Of a stretch of DNA of 64,000 nucleotides, positions 17,460 to 27,344 are shown piece after piece (the first letter of the stretch is position 1; every line of letters begins with the position of its first letter). The translations under genes and the position numbers were made by a program. The notes under the pieces are model-generated. The model was not told the origin of the DNA and did not search any database. It saw only the letters and a list, made by a program, of their open reading frames with translations. The stretch comes from CAVSQX01 sp963730225 (GTDB lineage: Bacteria > Planctomycetota > Phycisphaerae > Tepidisphaerales > Tepidisphaeraceae), in contig CAVSQX010000001.1 of assembly GCA_963730225.1 (NCBI GenBank), forward strand, positions 434,001-498,000, in the 5' to 3' direction.

Positions 17460-19467
17460 TTTGCCTTTGGAATCGTCGTCGGCGGGGCTTTGACGATTTC
17501 GTACATGTGCCAGGTGCGCGGCTGCCAATCGATCAGCGGCTCGCCGGACATCACCGGCGGGGCCAGGGGATCCTCTTCCATGGGCTGGCCCGGCTGGGGC
17601 TCGGGGAATTTCACCGCGCACGGCTCGGACCAGTAATCCAACTGCTTCATCTTATACTGGGCTGAGATAAACCGGTCGCGGAAATACGTGGCGTGCACCT
17701 TGGGGAGGATCACGTAAACGTGAGCGCCGCGCGCAAACGCCTGGTCCATGGCCTGATGTTCCATCGCGATAAAATCCGCGTCGGATTTTCCCTTTTCCAG
17801 CTTGTCCATGAAATCGATGCGATTCTGATCCAGCAGCACCGGCATTTTGGTGTCGGATTCTTTTTTCTGGAGAATGCCCAGCAAGCCGAATCCACCACCG
17901 GCTCGGTGCTCGAAACTGTCGGAAGCATACCAGTCGCCGTCGATCATGAACTGCGTGTACTGAAGCAGCATGGGAAACATTCCCTCGTCGGCGAAGAAAA
18001 CCGGCCGGGTGGCATCGGTGCTTCGCTGCGGAACGTGGTGCATGATTTGCAGCGCGGAATAGTGCAGGTTCATGTTGCCGCGGTGCTGGCGTTCCATGTC
18101 GGGCAGCGAGGCGCGCAGGCCGATGGCGGCGGCGGCGGCGGTGAGAAGGCCGGCGGCCAGGGGATTCACAATCGACCCGCCGCTGGCAGACGACGCTCCG
18201 CCGCGGCGCAACATCCACATCGCGGCGATGATGAGCGGCGGATAGACCGAAAGCAAAAACCGCAGAAACGCCACGCCGGGCACGCCGTCGCCCCAGTAAT
18301 AGGAGGTGTAGAGAAGCGTGGCGGGAAGGAACCAGAGCGTGAGCAGCAGGGCGACGGAGCGGTTGCGGTACATCATCACCAGCCCCGCGACGCCCAGGGG
18401 CGCGAGCATGAACAGCCCGAAGAGATAAACCTGGTAGATGGTGTAATCCCACTTGTCCAGGAATTCCTTTGTCGTGAAGCCGGCGCTTTCGTGTGTGGCG
18501 TCGTAGCCGGTGATATGGCCCATCGAGAACCAGGTGTAGCTGACCATGAGGCCAACGGGGACGGCCCATGCCAGGATCGGAATCGCAGCGTGTAACCAGG
18601 AGATGGCGCGCTTCCACTGAACCATCAGCAGCGCGACCAGCCCGATCGGACCGATCGGAGCGAAGCGAATGATTTTGATCAGCATCCACCAATGCGGGTG
18701 GTGTGCTGCCAGATTGGTATCGGAAAAAATCTGATCGATCGGATAAAGCGGAAAGAGCAGCAGCGCTTCGGTGTATCGGATGGTGACGGCAAAGCCCAGA
18801 ATCAAACCGGCGGCGATGCCGTTACGCCATTTGCCGGTCTGCCACCAGCGAATGAGAAAGAACATTCCCCAGACGACAAAGCACAGATCGGCGGCGTGGC
18901 TGTTGGGCAGAAGACACAACTGCAATGAAGTGATTCCGGTGCCCAGCACAATCGCGCCCAGCAGGCTGTAGAACGAATTGACGATGGTGCGGGCGAGGAA
19001 AAACATTCCCAGCACGGCCAGCGTCATGCAGAACGGATCGACGGCGAAGGCCAGGTCGCGGCCGTGATGCGGGCCGCCGAGGATCATGGCAGTGGCCATC
19101 AGCACGGAAGTGCCGGGCGGATATTTCGGGTAATACCAGCCGGATTTGGTTCGCACCCACATGTGGCCTTCGAATTGAAAATCGCTGGTGGGATGGAAAC
19201 CGTAGGAGGCGTGCTGGAGAATATCTTTGGCGCCGACGAGATAGGCGTTCTCATCGATGCCGGGCCGGCCGGGCGCGGGAGCCCAGAAGCTGAAGAGAAA
19301 AAATCCGTAGGCGATGGTGATGGCAACAGCGATGGCGAGGTACATCCATCGTCGCCACGCCGGCTCGCGCACCAGCGCCGGCAGCAATTTCAGCGGCGGC
19401 GGCGGCGCGGCGCGGGGAGAATGTGCGAGATATCCAGATCGGCGAGATTGATCGAGGGCTCGGTCAC
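17456..19467 (-). CDS. integral membrane glycosyltransferase (PMT/ArnT type), probable frameshift near start
   Basis: About 643 residues from a TTG at 19387, with 11-12 hydrophobic spans. The first periplasmic loop has acidic residues 'GIDENAYLVGAKDI', as in GT39/GT83-type enzymes that transfer sugars from polyprenyl-phosphate donors. A better start is the GTG at 19467 (AGGTGA just upstream, 8 bp after the pyrE stop): it encodes MTEPSINLADLDISHILPA and joins the main frame if one base is removed in the GC-rich run near 19405-19425. A long C-terminal periplasmic domain follows the membrane part. It is in an operon with pyrE (upstream) and a GH18 protein (downstream, ATGA overlap). Confidence 0.8.
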
Positions 19468-19475
19468 AATTTCAC

Positions 19476-20000
19476 CTAGGTGGCGATTCCCAAATCCTTC
19501 GTTGTGAAGAGGCTTTCAAACACGTAACCGGCGGACTCGATGTTGGCCCGCGCGCCTTCGAGGCGGTCGATGATGCCGACGATTTTTTTCACCTTCAGGC
19601 CCACGTTTTCGAGGGTTTTTGCCGCTTCGACGACTTGGCCGCCGGTGGTCATGATGTCTTCGACCAGCAGCACGGTTTCGCCGGGATTGTAGACGCCTTC
19701 GATCTGCTTGTTGGAGCCGTATTCTTTTTTCTGATTGCGAACGAAGATGGCGGGCTTGCCGCTGGCCATGGCGGCCGCCGCGGCTAGCGGAACGGCGCCC
19801 AGTTCGGGACCGGCGATGCGATGGACGTCCACCGTCACATGCTCGGCCAGCATTTTCCCCAGTTCCAACAAAACATCCGCCTGGGTTTCGAAGCGGTATT
19901 TGTCGAGATAATAATTACTCTTGCGTCCGCTGCGCAGCGTAAATTGGCCACGCAGCAGTGACACTTCGGCGATCCGCTTGGCCAATTGGTCTTTGGTCAT
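19476..20000 (-). CDS. pyrE: orotate phosphoribosyltransferase
   Basis: 174 residues. Typical PyrE features are the 'LRSGRKSNYYLDKYRF' N-terminal region and the PRPP-binding motif 'VLLVEDIMTTGGQ'. It converts orotate and PRPP to OMP in pyrimidine synthesis. It is first in a minus-strand set with the membrane glycosyltransferase and the GH18 protein, and is divergent from the Uma2-like gene. Length and motifs are normal. Confidence 0.95.
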   Translation of the reverse strand: MTKDQLAKRIAEVSLLRGQFTLRSGRKSNYYLDKYRFETQADVLLELGKMLAEHVTVDVHRIAGPELGAVPLAAAAAMASGKPAIFVRNQKKEYGSNKQIEGVYNPGETVLLVEDIMTTGGQVVEAAKTLENVGLKVKKIVGIIDRLEGARANIESAGYVFESLFTTKDLGIAT

Positions 20001-20150
20001 AAATGAAATATCTGCGCCGCGGCGGTGGAAATCAAATGGTCGCCGACAATGTAGACGGAACGATGGTCAATTAATTACAACGATGTCGGGGGCGGGGGAA
20101 AGCCGAATTTCGTTTCAGTTATCAAATCCGGCCGGTAGAATGATTTGAGA

Positions 20151-20738
20151 ATGACGTTAGGGCAGCGCGAACATCCTGCGGCCGGGGTTCCACATCGCTG
20201 GACGGTGGATGATTTTCTGCGCGCGGGGAGTTGGGGTTGTTTGCCGATCACCGGGTGGAGTTGATCGACGGGGAGATCATTGACATGCCGCCACAGAAGG
20301 ACGCTCATGCGTTTGCGGTGAGCTGCTTGGTTCATGAGTTGATGCGGGTTTTTCCGCCGCCGTATTGGGTGAAGATTCAGGCGACGCTTCGGCTGAACGA
20401 TTATTCGGGTCCGGAGCCGGATGTGGCGGTGCTGTCGGGGCCGCCGAGTCCACCGGCCGAAGCCGCGCCGGAGGTTTTGCTTGTCGTGGAAGTGAGCGAC
20501 ACGACGCTGCATTACGACAGCCAGGAGAAGGCGAGTTTGTACGCGGCGAACGGAATTTCGGATTATTGGATTGTGGATTTACCGGGGCAGCAGGTTCTGG
20601 TGCATCGGCAACCGGTGCCGGATGCGGCGGCCGCGCGGGTGGTCGTATGGATCGATGACTGTGCTTCGCGAGGGAGAACGAGTTTCAACTTTGGCGAATC
20701 CGGTAGAGTCGATCGAAGTTTCGCACATTCTCCGTTAA
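20151..20738 (+). CDS. Uma2-family (DUF820) putative endonuclease, frameshifted
   Basis: The core is a Uma2 protein: 'VELIDGEIIDMPP', 'GPEPDVAVL', 'LLVVEVSDTTLHYD' and 'KASLYAANGISDYWIVD', the PD-(D/E)XK-like nuclease fold with D...E-x-S residues. The start MTLGQREHP...WTVDDFLRAG at 20151 is in another frame; one missing G in the G-run near 20225-20232 would join it to the core. The natural end (MTVLREGERVSTLANPVESIEVSHIL, stop at 20736-20738) is again in another frame from about 20650. With both repaired the protein is about 195 residues, normal for Uma2. Uma2 genes are often multicopy in planctomycetes; their function is poorly known. Confidence 0.75.
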
Positions 20739-21320
20739 GTGTTCACCGAGGCCTCGGGTTTGGGTGGCCCAATGTTGAGAATGGTACGTAGGGCCCCAGC
20801 GATTTGTGTGGGCAAGTTCGGGTCGGATGAGTTGAGGTGAAAATGGCGTGATCGTCCGTTATGAAACCGGACGGTCAAAACCGCAACAGTTCGCCACCAG
20901 GTTAGATTGCCGCGCACGGGTTTCAGGTCGATCGACGTGATCTGGCTACTTGCCAGTGCCGATTCTTCATCCAGCCATCCAACCCAGATGCGAGTATGTG
21001 AGGCCTTCACGATGTGGCGGCTAGTGTACGAGGAACCCGACCCCAACGCAGATATATTGCGAAGTTCGTGCGAAAGTCACCAGCCAAAGGAACAAACCGG
21101 TTGCCGCCAGTGTAAAGATGATTCCCATAATGGCATAATGGCGGATATCAGAATCCGAGTCCTGGCGGAAAACCAGAGCGATGTGAGCAAACTCCGCTCC
21201 ATGAACCATGATCGAGATTCCGATTGACGATGAAGAAGGTTCCGGCCAATGCAAAATAAACCACAATTGGTGCAGCAAATGTAAACCCAACGCGGCGGAA
21301 GCGGAAATGTACAGTTTCAC
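20735..21320 (-). CDS. hypothetical membrane protein with C-terminal soluble domain, probable frameshift
   Basis: The GTG start at 21320 overlaps the proS stop in a GTGA, so the gene is probably translated together with proS. The N-terminal part (21320 to about 21040) has two hydrophobic spans (ASAALGLHLLHQLWFIL, IMGIIFTLAATGLFLWLV). The reading then appears to shift near 21040 into a soluble, Trp-rich segment (IWVGWLDEESALASS ... LTWWRTVAVLTVRF) that ends at 20735. The soluble part looks like a small beta-rich (PH-like) domain, by impression only. It is convergent with the Uma2-like gene. Confidence 0.45.
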
Positions 21321-23284
21321 GGATCGGCGGCTTGTTCGAGCGTGAGCTTGCGCGGTGGCTTCAGCGGCGTCGCGTAATCCAGTGCTTGGATGCCGGTTGG
21401 CATGGCGAGCCGGATTTTACCCATCGCTAAAGCCTCACGAATCGCCGGGATAACTTGCGTAATCTCGATCATCACCGGCTCAGCCGCTTTACGCGCGTTT
21501 CAGTTCGAATTTGCCTTCTTTCAATCCGCGGTCGCCGATCGGTGATTCGCACCGGGATTCCGATCAAATCCGCATCGGCGAATTTGAATCCGGGGCGGGC
21601 ATCGCGGTCGTCGAGTAATGTGTCGATGCCGGCGGCGGTCAGATCATCGTGCAGTTTGTCGGCGGCGGTTTTTACTTCGCCGTCGTATTTGATCGGCGTG
21701 ATGATGACGCTGTAGGGAGCGATGGCGACGGGCCAGATGATTCCTTTGTCATCGTGCAGGCTTTCGATGGCGGCGATGAGGATTCGGCCGACGCCGATGC
21801 CGTAGCAGCCCATGATCATGGGGTGTTGCTGGCCCTTGTCGTCGAGGAAATTCGCGCCCAGGGCGTCGGAGTATTTCGTGCCGAGTTTGAAGACGTGGCC
21901 GATCTCGATGCCTTTGGAGGTTTGTAGAATTCCGCCGTCGTTTTTCGGGGAGGGATCGCCGGCGGTGGCGTTGCGGATGTCCTTTATGATGATCCGACTG
22001 GCTGTCGGCAAGGTGAACAATCCCACTGGTAACCCCTGAGCATTCGCGCGCCCAGTTGAAGTGCATTACGTGGTAGTCTGTTTTCGTTGGCTCCGGCGAC
22101 CCAAAATTTGTTCTGCGCTGCGTCTGGATCGACGGCGATAACGAGCGGGCGTATTCGTAAGCTGGCAGGGACCTGTACACATGCGGTCCGACGTACCCGA
22201 TCGTAAAACCAATATCATTAGCCTTCGCCGCGTCCATGAGGCTTACGGACATTGGACGGCCATGAAAGGCCTCGACTTTGCGCCGCAATTTTGCTTCGTT
22301 CACCTCGTGGTCGCCGCGTACGACTACAATCCAATTGTACGCAGCCTCTTTTGGTAGCGACGGGTGCTCATGATGGCGAAGTTGCTCTTCCGGAGTTAGT
22401 GCGCAACCGCTCGATAAACCAGGGTTTTCAAAGTATTCTGTTTCTTCAGTTTCCCACCGGCAAATGTTGGCCAATTAGCTACCAGATCGTCAATTGAAGA
22501 AGCATTGGGCGTGTGCACTTCTCGCAGATCATTTGTCGGATGCTGCGTGAAGGTTGATCGTGCGTTCCCCGATTTCGGCTTTCTCGACATTGGCGGCGTA
22601 GTTGCCTTTGTCGCTGGTGACGATGGTGTCTTCCCCGGCGGCGCAGGCGGCCATGAATTCGTGGCTCGCCGAGCCGCCGATGGGGCCGGATTCGGCTTCG
22701 ACGACGGCGAAGGGAATGCCGCAGCGGGTGAAGATTTTTTCGTAGGCGTGATAAAAATCGTCGTAGATTTTGTTGAGGCTTTCCAGATCGGTGTGGAAGC
22801 TGTAGGCGTCCTTCATGAGGAATTCGCGGACGCGCAGCAGGCCGAAGCGCGGGCGGAATTCGTCGCGGAATTTAGTTTGGATCTGGTAGAAGCTCAGGGG
22901 AAGCTGTTTGTAGGAGCTGACGTAGGCGGCGACGAGATCGGTGATGACTTCTTCGTGCGTGGGGCCGAGGACGTTGAGCCGGCCGTGGCGGTCTTTGAAC
23001 TTCATGAGGTTTTCGCCGTAGCTGATGTCGCGGCCGCTTTTTTGCCAGAGCTCGGCGGGTTGAAGGGCCGGGAGAAAAACCTCGGCGGCGCCGATGCGAT
23101 CCATTTCTTCACGGACAATCTGCGCAGCCTTGTGCAGGCTGCGGAATCCGAGGGGGAGAAAATCGTAGGCACCGGCGGTGAGCTGGCGAATGAGGCCGGC
23201 GCGGATCATCAATTGGTGGCTGATGATCTGCGCGTCGGCGGGGGTTTCTTTTTGCGTAGGGATGAGGGTTTGGGACCAGCGCAT
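21317..23284 (-). pseudogene. proS: prolyl-tRNA synthetase, multiply frameshifted
   Basis: ProRS charges tRNA-Pro. The N-terminal catalytic half (23284 to about 22570) is intact: 'LIRQLTAGAYDFLPLGFRSL', 'GPTHEEVITDL' and 'FRDEFRPRFGLLRVREFLMKD' in class II order. The editing domain and C-terminal half are recognisable (HTPNASSIDDL, KTLVY, VVVRGDHEVNEAKLRR, WVAGANEN, DYHVMHFNW, GHVFKLGTKYSDALGANFLD, MIMGCYGIGVGR) but spread over several frames. Shifts occur near 22560, 22400, 22150, 22085, 22030, 21545 and 21490. The last readable segment ends at 21317. No second proS is in the window. Dense indels with otherwise preserved protein sequence suggest a low-quality stretch; true decay of an essential gene is the alternative. 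Confidence 0.85.
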
Positions 23285-23348
23285 GGATTTGGAGGGTAAT
23301 GGGTTTTTGGGAGGGGTCAAATGATTGCCGATTGGCGGAAAAGGAAGG

Positions 23349-23450
23349 ATTGCCTATTGCCAATTTCCTATTGCCTATTGGAAGAGCAAGGCGGCGCGCA
23401 AGGGCGGCTTCCGTGTTTCAATAGGCAATGGGCAATAGGAAATGGGCAAT
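23349..23450. repeat. inverted word repeat (CAATAGGCAAT family)
   Basis: The left arm (23349-23380) is built from ATTGCCTATTGCC-type words and the right arm (23419-23450) from CAATAGGCAATGGGC-type words, complementary with small slips. It lies between the divergent proS and TIM-barrel genes. Confidence 0.75.
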
Positions 23451-23510
23451 CGCCTTTTGCATTCTCCCCATCCTCCTCTATCATTCCCGGCTCGAATTTC
23501 AGGAGTGGTT

Positions 23511-24283
23511 GTGAAGTTTGGAATTTGCACATCGATCGGCAACGCGGCGGCGGTGAAGGCGGCGGGCTGGGATTACGTCGAAGAGAACGTCCAGACGCTG
23601 CTGGCGGGGATGATGCCGGATTCGCAGTGGAAGCCGCCGCAAGCCGGGGCGCTGGCGGCGCCGGCGGCGAATTCGCTGGTGCCGGGGGGCATGAAAATCA
23701 CGGGGCCGGCGGTCGATGCGGATGGGTTGCGGCGCTATATGCGGACCGTGATAGCACGGGCACAGAAAGTTGGAATTAAAATTCTGGTTTTCGGCAGCGG
23801 GGCGGCGCGGATGGTGCCCGAGGGATTCAATCGGGCGACGGCGAAGGAACAGATCGTCGAGTTTGTTGAAAGCAGCGCAAGAATTGCCGCCGAGCACGGG
23901 GTGACGATCGTGGCGGAACCGCTGAATCGAGGCGAGTGCAACATCATCAACTCGGTGGCTGAGGCGATGGAATATGTGCGGGCGGTGGATCATCCGAATT
24001 TTCAGTGCCTGGTGGACAGCTATCATTTTTGGCTGGAGGATGAGCCGCTGGAGAATTTGCGAGCGGCGATGCCGTGGATCAGGCATGTGCATTTGGCCGA
24101 TAAGGATGGCAGAGTTCGCCGGGCCTGAGCGGGAAGGCCGATTACCGGCCGTTTTTCGCGGTGCTGAAAAAAGCGGGCTATGATGGTTTGATCAGCTTCG
24201 AAGGAACGGCGATGGTGGACTTCGCCGCTGTGGCTCCGAAAGTTCTGGCGTTCATCAAAGATCAGTGGAACAGCTGTATCTAG
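23511..24283 (+). CDS. TIM-barrel sugar isomerase/epimerase-like protein, frameshifted
   Basis: Starts at a GTG at 23511 with AGGAG five bases upstream. The family (xylose isomerase-like / AP endonuclease 2) is shown by 'FGICTSIG', 'ITIVAEPLNRGECNI'-type metal-ligand Glu (here VTIVAEPLNRGECN), 'VDSYHFW' and 'HVHLADKDG'. After 'ADKDGRV' the frame breaks near 24114-24122; the correct ending (GLSGKADYRPFFAVLKKAGYDG ... GTAMVDF) continues one frame over to the TAG at 24281-24283. Repaired length is about 257 residues. The substrate is unknown. It lies 13 bp before serC on the same strand. Confidence 0.78.
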
Positions 24284-24296
24284 AAAGAAGAAAAAA

Positions 24297-25376
24297 ATGT
24301 CTCATCGAATTTTCAATTTCAGCGCGGGTCCGGCGATGTTGCCGACGGAAGTTCTGGAAAAGTCGGCGGCGGCGCTGCTGGATTATCAGGGCAAGGGATT
24401 CGGCATCGCGGAAGTCAGTCACCGCGGCAAGGAATTTGAAGCGGTCAACGACGAAGCGATGACGCGCTGCAAATCACTGCTGGGGCTGGGCGACACGCAT
24501 GATGTGCTGTTTCTCCAGGGGGGGGCGACGCAGCTGTTCACGCTAATCCCCATGAATTTTTGCAGCGGCAGCGCGGATTATCTGGTAGGCGGCGAATGGA
24601 GCAAGAAGGCGGCGGCGTTCGGCAAGGAGGCGGCGAAAATCAACGTCGTGGCCAGCAGCGAGCAGAGCAATTTCGATCATGCCCCGCAGCCGCAGGAATG
24701 GAAGCTGACCGAAGGGGCGGATTATTTTCACGTGTGCACCAACGAAACCGTGCACGGACATCGGCTGGCGCAGTGGCCGAAGCATCCGAATCTGATCGTG
24801 GACGCCAGCAGCGAGTTTTTGTCCCGGCCGCATCCGGCGGGCGAATGCGCGTTGGTTTACGGCGGAGCACAGAAGAATCTGGGGCCGGCGGGAGTCGTGC
24901 TGGTGATCGCGCGGAAAGACATGTACGCCAAGCAGAAGAAAGTTCCCAGCAAATTGTGGAGCTTCAAGGATCAGGCGGAAAATAAATCGATGATCAACAC
25001 GCCGCCGACGTTTGGCATCTACATTCTGCTGGAGATTTTCCGGTGGCTGGAAGCGCAGGGTGGATTGGTGGCGATGGAGAAACGAAACGCCACCAAGGCG
25101 GGACTGATTTACGATGCGATCGACAAGAGCAACGGGTTTTACAAGGGAACGGTTTCAATCCCCGCGCAGCGCTCGCACATGAACGTGACTTATCGGCTTC
25201 CCAGCGAAGAGCTGACCGAGGAATTCATCAAGACTTGCTCGAAGAACGGAATGTACGGCCTGAAGGGATATCGCACGGTCGGCGGAATTCGCGCCAGTAT
25301 TTACAACGCGATGCCGGTGGAGGGCGCCCAATCGCTGGCGAATTTCATGAAGGATTTCGCTTCGAAGAAGTCGTGA
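24297..25376 (+). CDS. serC: phosphoserine aminotransferase
   Basis: 359 residues. The start 'MSHRIFNFSAGPAMLP' and 'ISHRGKEF'-like region (VSHRGKEFEAVNDEA) are typical of SerC. The PLP lysine lies in 'VYGGAQKNLGPAG'. It converts 3-phosphohydroxypyruvate to phosphoserine in serine synthesis. An AAGAAG-rich leader precedes the ATG. The 3' end overlaps the convergent 3-methyladenine glycosylase gene by 32 bp. Confidence 0.95.
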   Translation: MSHRIFNFSAGPAMLPTEVLEKSAAALLDYQGKGFGIAEVSHRGKEFEAVNDEAMTRCKSLLGLGDTHDVLFLQGGATQLFTLIPMNFCSGSADYLVGGEWSKKAAAFGKEAAKINVVASSEQSNFDHAPQPQEWKLTEGADYFHVCTNETVHGHRLAQWPKHPNLIVDASSEFLSRPHPAGECALVYGGAQKNLGPAGVVLVIARKDMYAKQKKVPSKLWSFKDQAENKSMINTPPTFGIYILLEIFRWLEAQGGLVAMEKRNATKAGLIYDAIDKSNGFYKGTVSIPAQRSHMNVTYRLPSEELTEEFIKTCSKNGMYGLKGYRTVGGIRASIYNAMPVEGAQSLANFMKDFASKKS

Positions 25377-25932
25377 GTGAATTCAGTCGGCGGCTGCCGG
25401 AGAGCGCGGGGCTGCCCGGATCGATGAATCGCAGAAGCTGGTGCTTCCATTCTTTGGCGTAATCTACGCCGATGCGCACGGTTTTGTGCACACGTGCCTG
25501 GCGTGGGGAACTGGCGGCGAGGAAAAGCGAATCACCGGTTAAATCCAAGCCGTTTTCCGCCCGGGCGATTCGCAGGGCCTTGGTGAAATTCCCCGGGCCG
25601 GTGAGATTGGCGTTCCATCCGTCGAGCGGCTCGGCGGCGCGGATCAATACGGCTTGTCCGACTTCGCCGGCGACGATGTTGAACATCCAATGCACGCCGT
25701 AGATGAAATAGACATACGCCCGGCCGGGTGGGCCGAACATCACTTCGGTGCGGGGCGTGCGGCCCTTGGAGGAATGGGAGGCCAGATCGGCGGGGCCAAC
25801 GTATGCTTCGGTCTCGACGATGCGGGCGCGAAATTCCTTGCCGTTGATTTTGCGAACGAGAATTTTGCCGATCAAATCGGGAGCCAACTCGATGGCGGGT
25901 TTTCGGAAATAGCGGGCGGACAATTTTCTCAC
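25345..25932 (-). CDS. DNA-3-methyladenine glycosylase (AAG/MPG family)
   Basis: 195 residues. Family motifs: 'LAPDLIGKILVR', 'ARIVETEAYVGPADLASH' (with the catalytic Glu), 'GRAYVYFIYGVHWMFN' and 'VLIRAAEPLDG'. It removes alkylated bases in base-excision repair. The tail overlaps serC on the opposite strand. The unknown gene 25929-26617 ends 4 bp into its start (stop at 25929, start at 25932), so the two may be translationally coupled. Confidence 0.93.
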   Translation of the reverse strand: MRKLSARYFRKPAIELAPDLIGKILVRKINGKEFRARIVETEAYVGPADLASHSSKGRTPRTEVMFGPPGRAYVYFIYGVHWMFNIVAGEVGQAVLIRAAEPLDGWNANLTGPGNFTKALRIARAENGLDLTGDSLFLAASSPRQARVHKTVRIGVDYAKEWKHQLLRFIDPGSPALSGSRRLNSLTTSSKRNPS

Positions 25933-26617
25933 GATCCGGAAAGATGCAGGCGGGGATCGGTTTTGGCAATGATCTCGCTGACGCCTTTTTGATTGAAGCC
26001 TTTGAAGCCCTGGTTGCGCTCGAGATTTTCCAGGTGCGAGCCGATCGCTCCGTTGGCGCGGAACTGGTCGGCTTGATCGGATGTGATTTGGCGGGCGTCG
26101 AGAAGTGTTTGGATGCGCGCCTCGGCGACGGGCCAGCGCTGGCCTTCAGTAAAAGCCTGGCGGAGATACGGAAAATCGGTGAAGGGCTTCATGACTTTGA
26201 TTCCGCCGGTCAGCTGCAACTGATTTTTCAGCGCATCGAAATCGAATTGGCATTCCAGATGGTGCATGCCGGCCTGTAAAAACGCCTCGCCGTGCAGGGC
26301 ACACCAGAGCCCGACGGTGCCAAGCTGCGGCCGAGACGGCAACGGCTCGTGGGCGAAATCGTTGAAGAGTTCTTGGGGGGACAAATCGACATCGGCGAAA
26401 ACGACGATGCCGGCGGTCGGCTGTTCCATGACCTGCGCGCCCCAGCCGGCGTCGGCGCCGGCGTAGAAACGTTCGCGGCAGTGCAGGCCCAGCTTTTCGA
26501 AGAAGGCGACGAGCCGGGAAAAATGGGCGCGCGATGAGCGGTAGGTGTGGTGGTCGTGATTCGCCCAGCCGAGGCCGAGACGATCCTGCCGGGATTTCTG
26601 GAACTGGGCGGCGTCAT
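25929..26617 (-). CDS. unrecognised conserved-looking protein, possibly VOC-like; frameshift at the start
   Basis: The main frame reads about 228 residues and is rich in His/aromatic motifs: 'NHDHHTYRSSRAHF', 'RERFYAGADAGWGAQV', 'GIVVFADVDLSP', 'WCALHGEAFLQAGMHHLECQFDFD'. The opening DHHTYR and later HH-E patterns resemble metal ligands of vicinal-oxygen-chelate proteins, which is a guess. The ATG at 26617 overlaps the stop of the upstream gene (ATGA); to enter the main frame one base (a C near 26610) seems missing. It is paired with the gene 26614-27294 and runs into the 3-methyladenine glycosylase gene. I do not recognise the family. Confidence 0.6.
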
Positions 26618-27294
26618 TTCGCCGCTGCCAGTACCTGGCGCTCGGCGAAGAAAAACAGATCGCAGGCGCTATCGACGCCCAGATCGGCGATGGCGGCGTC
26701 GATCAGTTTTTCCGCGGTGGAGAAGCCGTCGAGATCGTCGGTGAAATTTCTCTGGCGGAGCCGACACGCCTCCAGATGGCGCAGGGCGGCGCGCACGGTG
26801 CGGTCGTCGCTGCGATTGCCGGTAGCGGGGCCGCGGTAGCCGTGGCGTTCGATGACGCTCAGGTGATCGGTCAAAATGCCGATGCGAACGGCGTCTCCGG
26901 GGGAGCCGATGATCTGGCGAACGTGTCCGTTGGTGGCGGAGGCGGCGAAGTCGGTGACGTTTTCGACTTTCAGCACGGCGTGGTTGTCGGCATTTTTCAG
27001 AATGATGGGCGGGAAAATTCCATCGGGGTGTTCGAAACAGCCGCCCAGCGATTGCGATGCGGCGAAACCGGCGGCGGATAGATCGGTGATCGAAACGAAT
27101 TTTTCGCTGGCGAGCAGATGATCGAGACAATCGGCGAAGCGCACGCCGGCCTGGTCGAGCATTTTTTCGCTGAGTTGTTTGGCCAGCGGGCAGTTGGCCA
27201 GCACGGCATCGACGATTCGCCGAACCAGTTCCTCGGCGGCGGGCTGGGGGGTCCATTTGAACTGGTCCAGAGCGGCGGTCGCGGCAAGGGGCAT
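26614..27294 (-). CDS. unrecognised protein, partner of 25929-26617
   Basis: 226 residues from the ATG at 27294, supported by GGAAGG six bases upstream; the frame stays open further upstream but into the divergent gene. Visible parts are a helical N-terminus (QPAAEELVRRIVDAVL), 'FVSITDLSAAGFAASQSLGG', 'HAVLKVENVTDFAAS', 'VRIGILTDHLSVIERHGYRGPATG' and a helical C-terminus. No signal peptide or membrane span. The stop overlaps the next gene by ATGA, so the two are co-translated. It is divergent from the AST operon with only 50 bp between start codons, which suggests a shared control region and a possible link to amino-acid catabolism; that is inference. Confidence 0.6.
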   Translation of the reverse strand: MPLAATAALDQFKWTPQPAAEELVRRIVDAVLANCPLAKQLSEKMLDQAGVRFADCLDHLLASEKFVSITDLSAAGFAASQSLGGCFEHPDGIFPPIILKNADNHAVLKVENVTDFAASATNGHVRQIIGSPGDAVRIGILTDHLSVIERHGYRGPATGNRSDDRTVRAALRHLEACRLRQRNFTDDLDGFSTAEKLIDAAIADLGVDSACDLFFFAERQVLAAAK

Positions 27295-27344
27295 AAGTGG
27301 CCTTCCGGTTATTGTATGCCGATAGAATAGAACCGGCGGATTCG

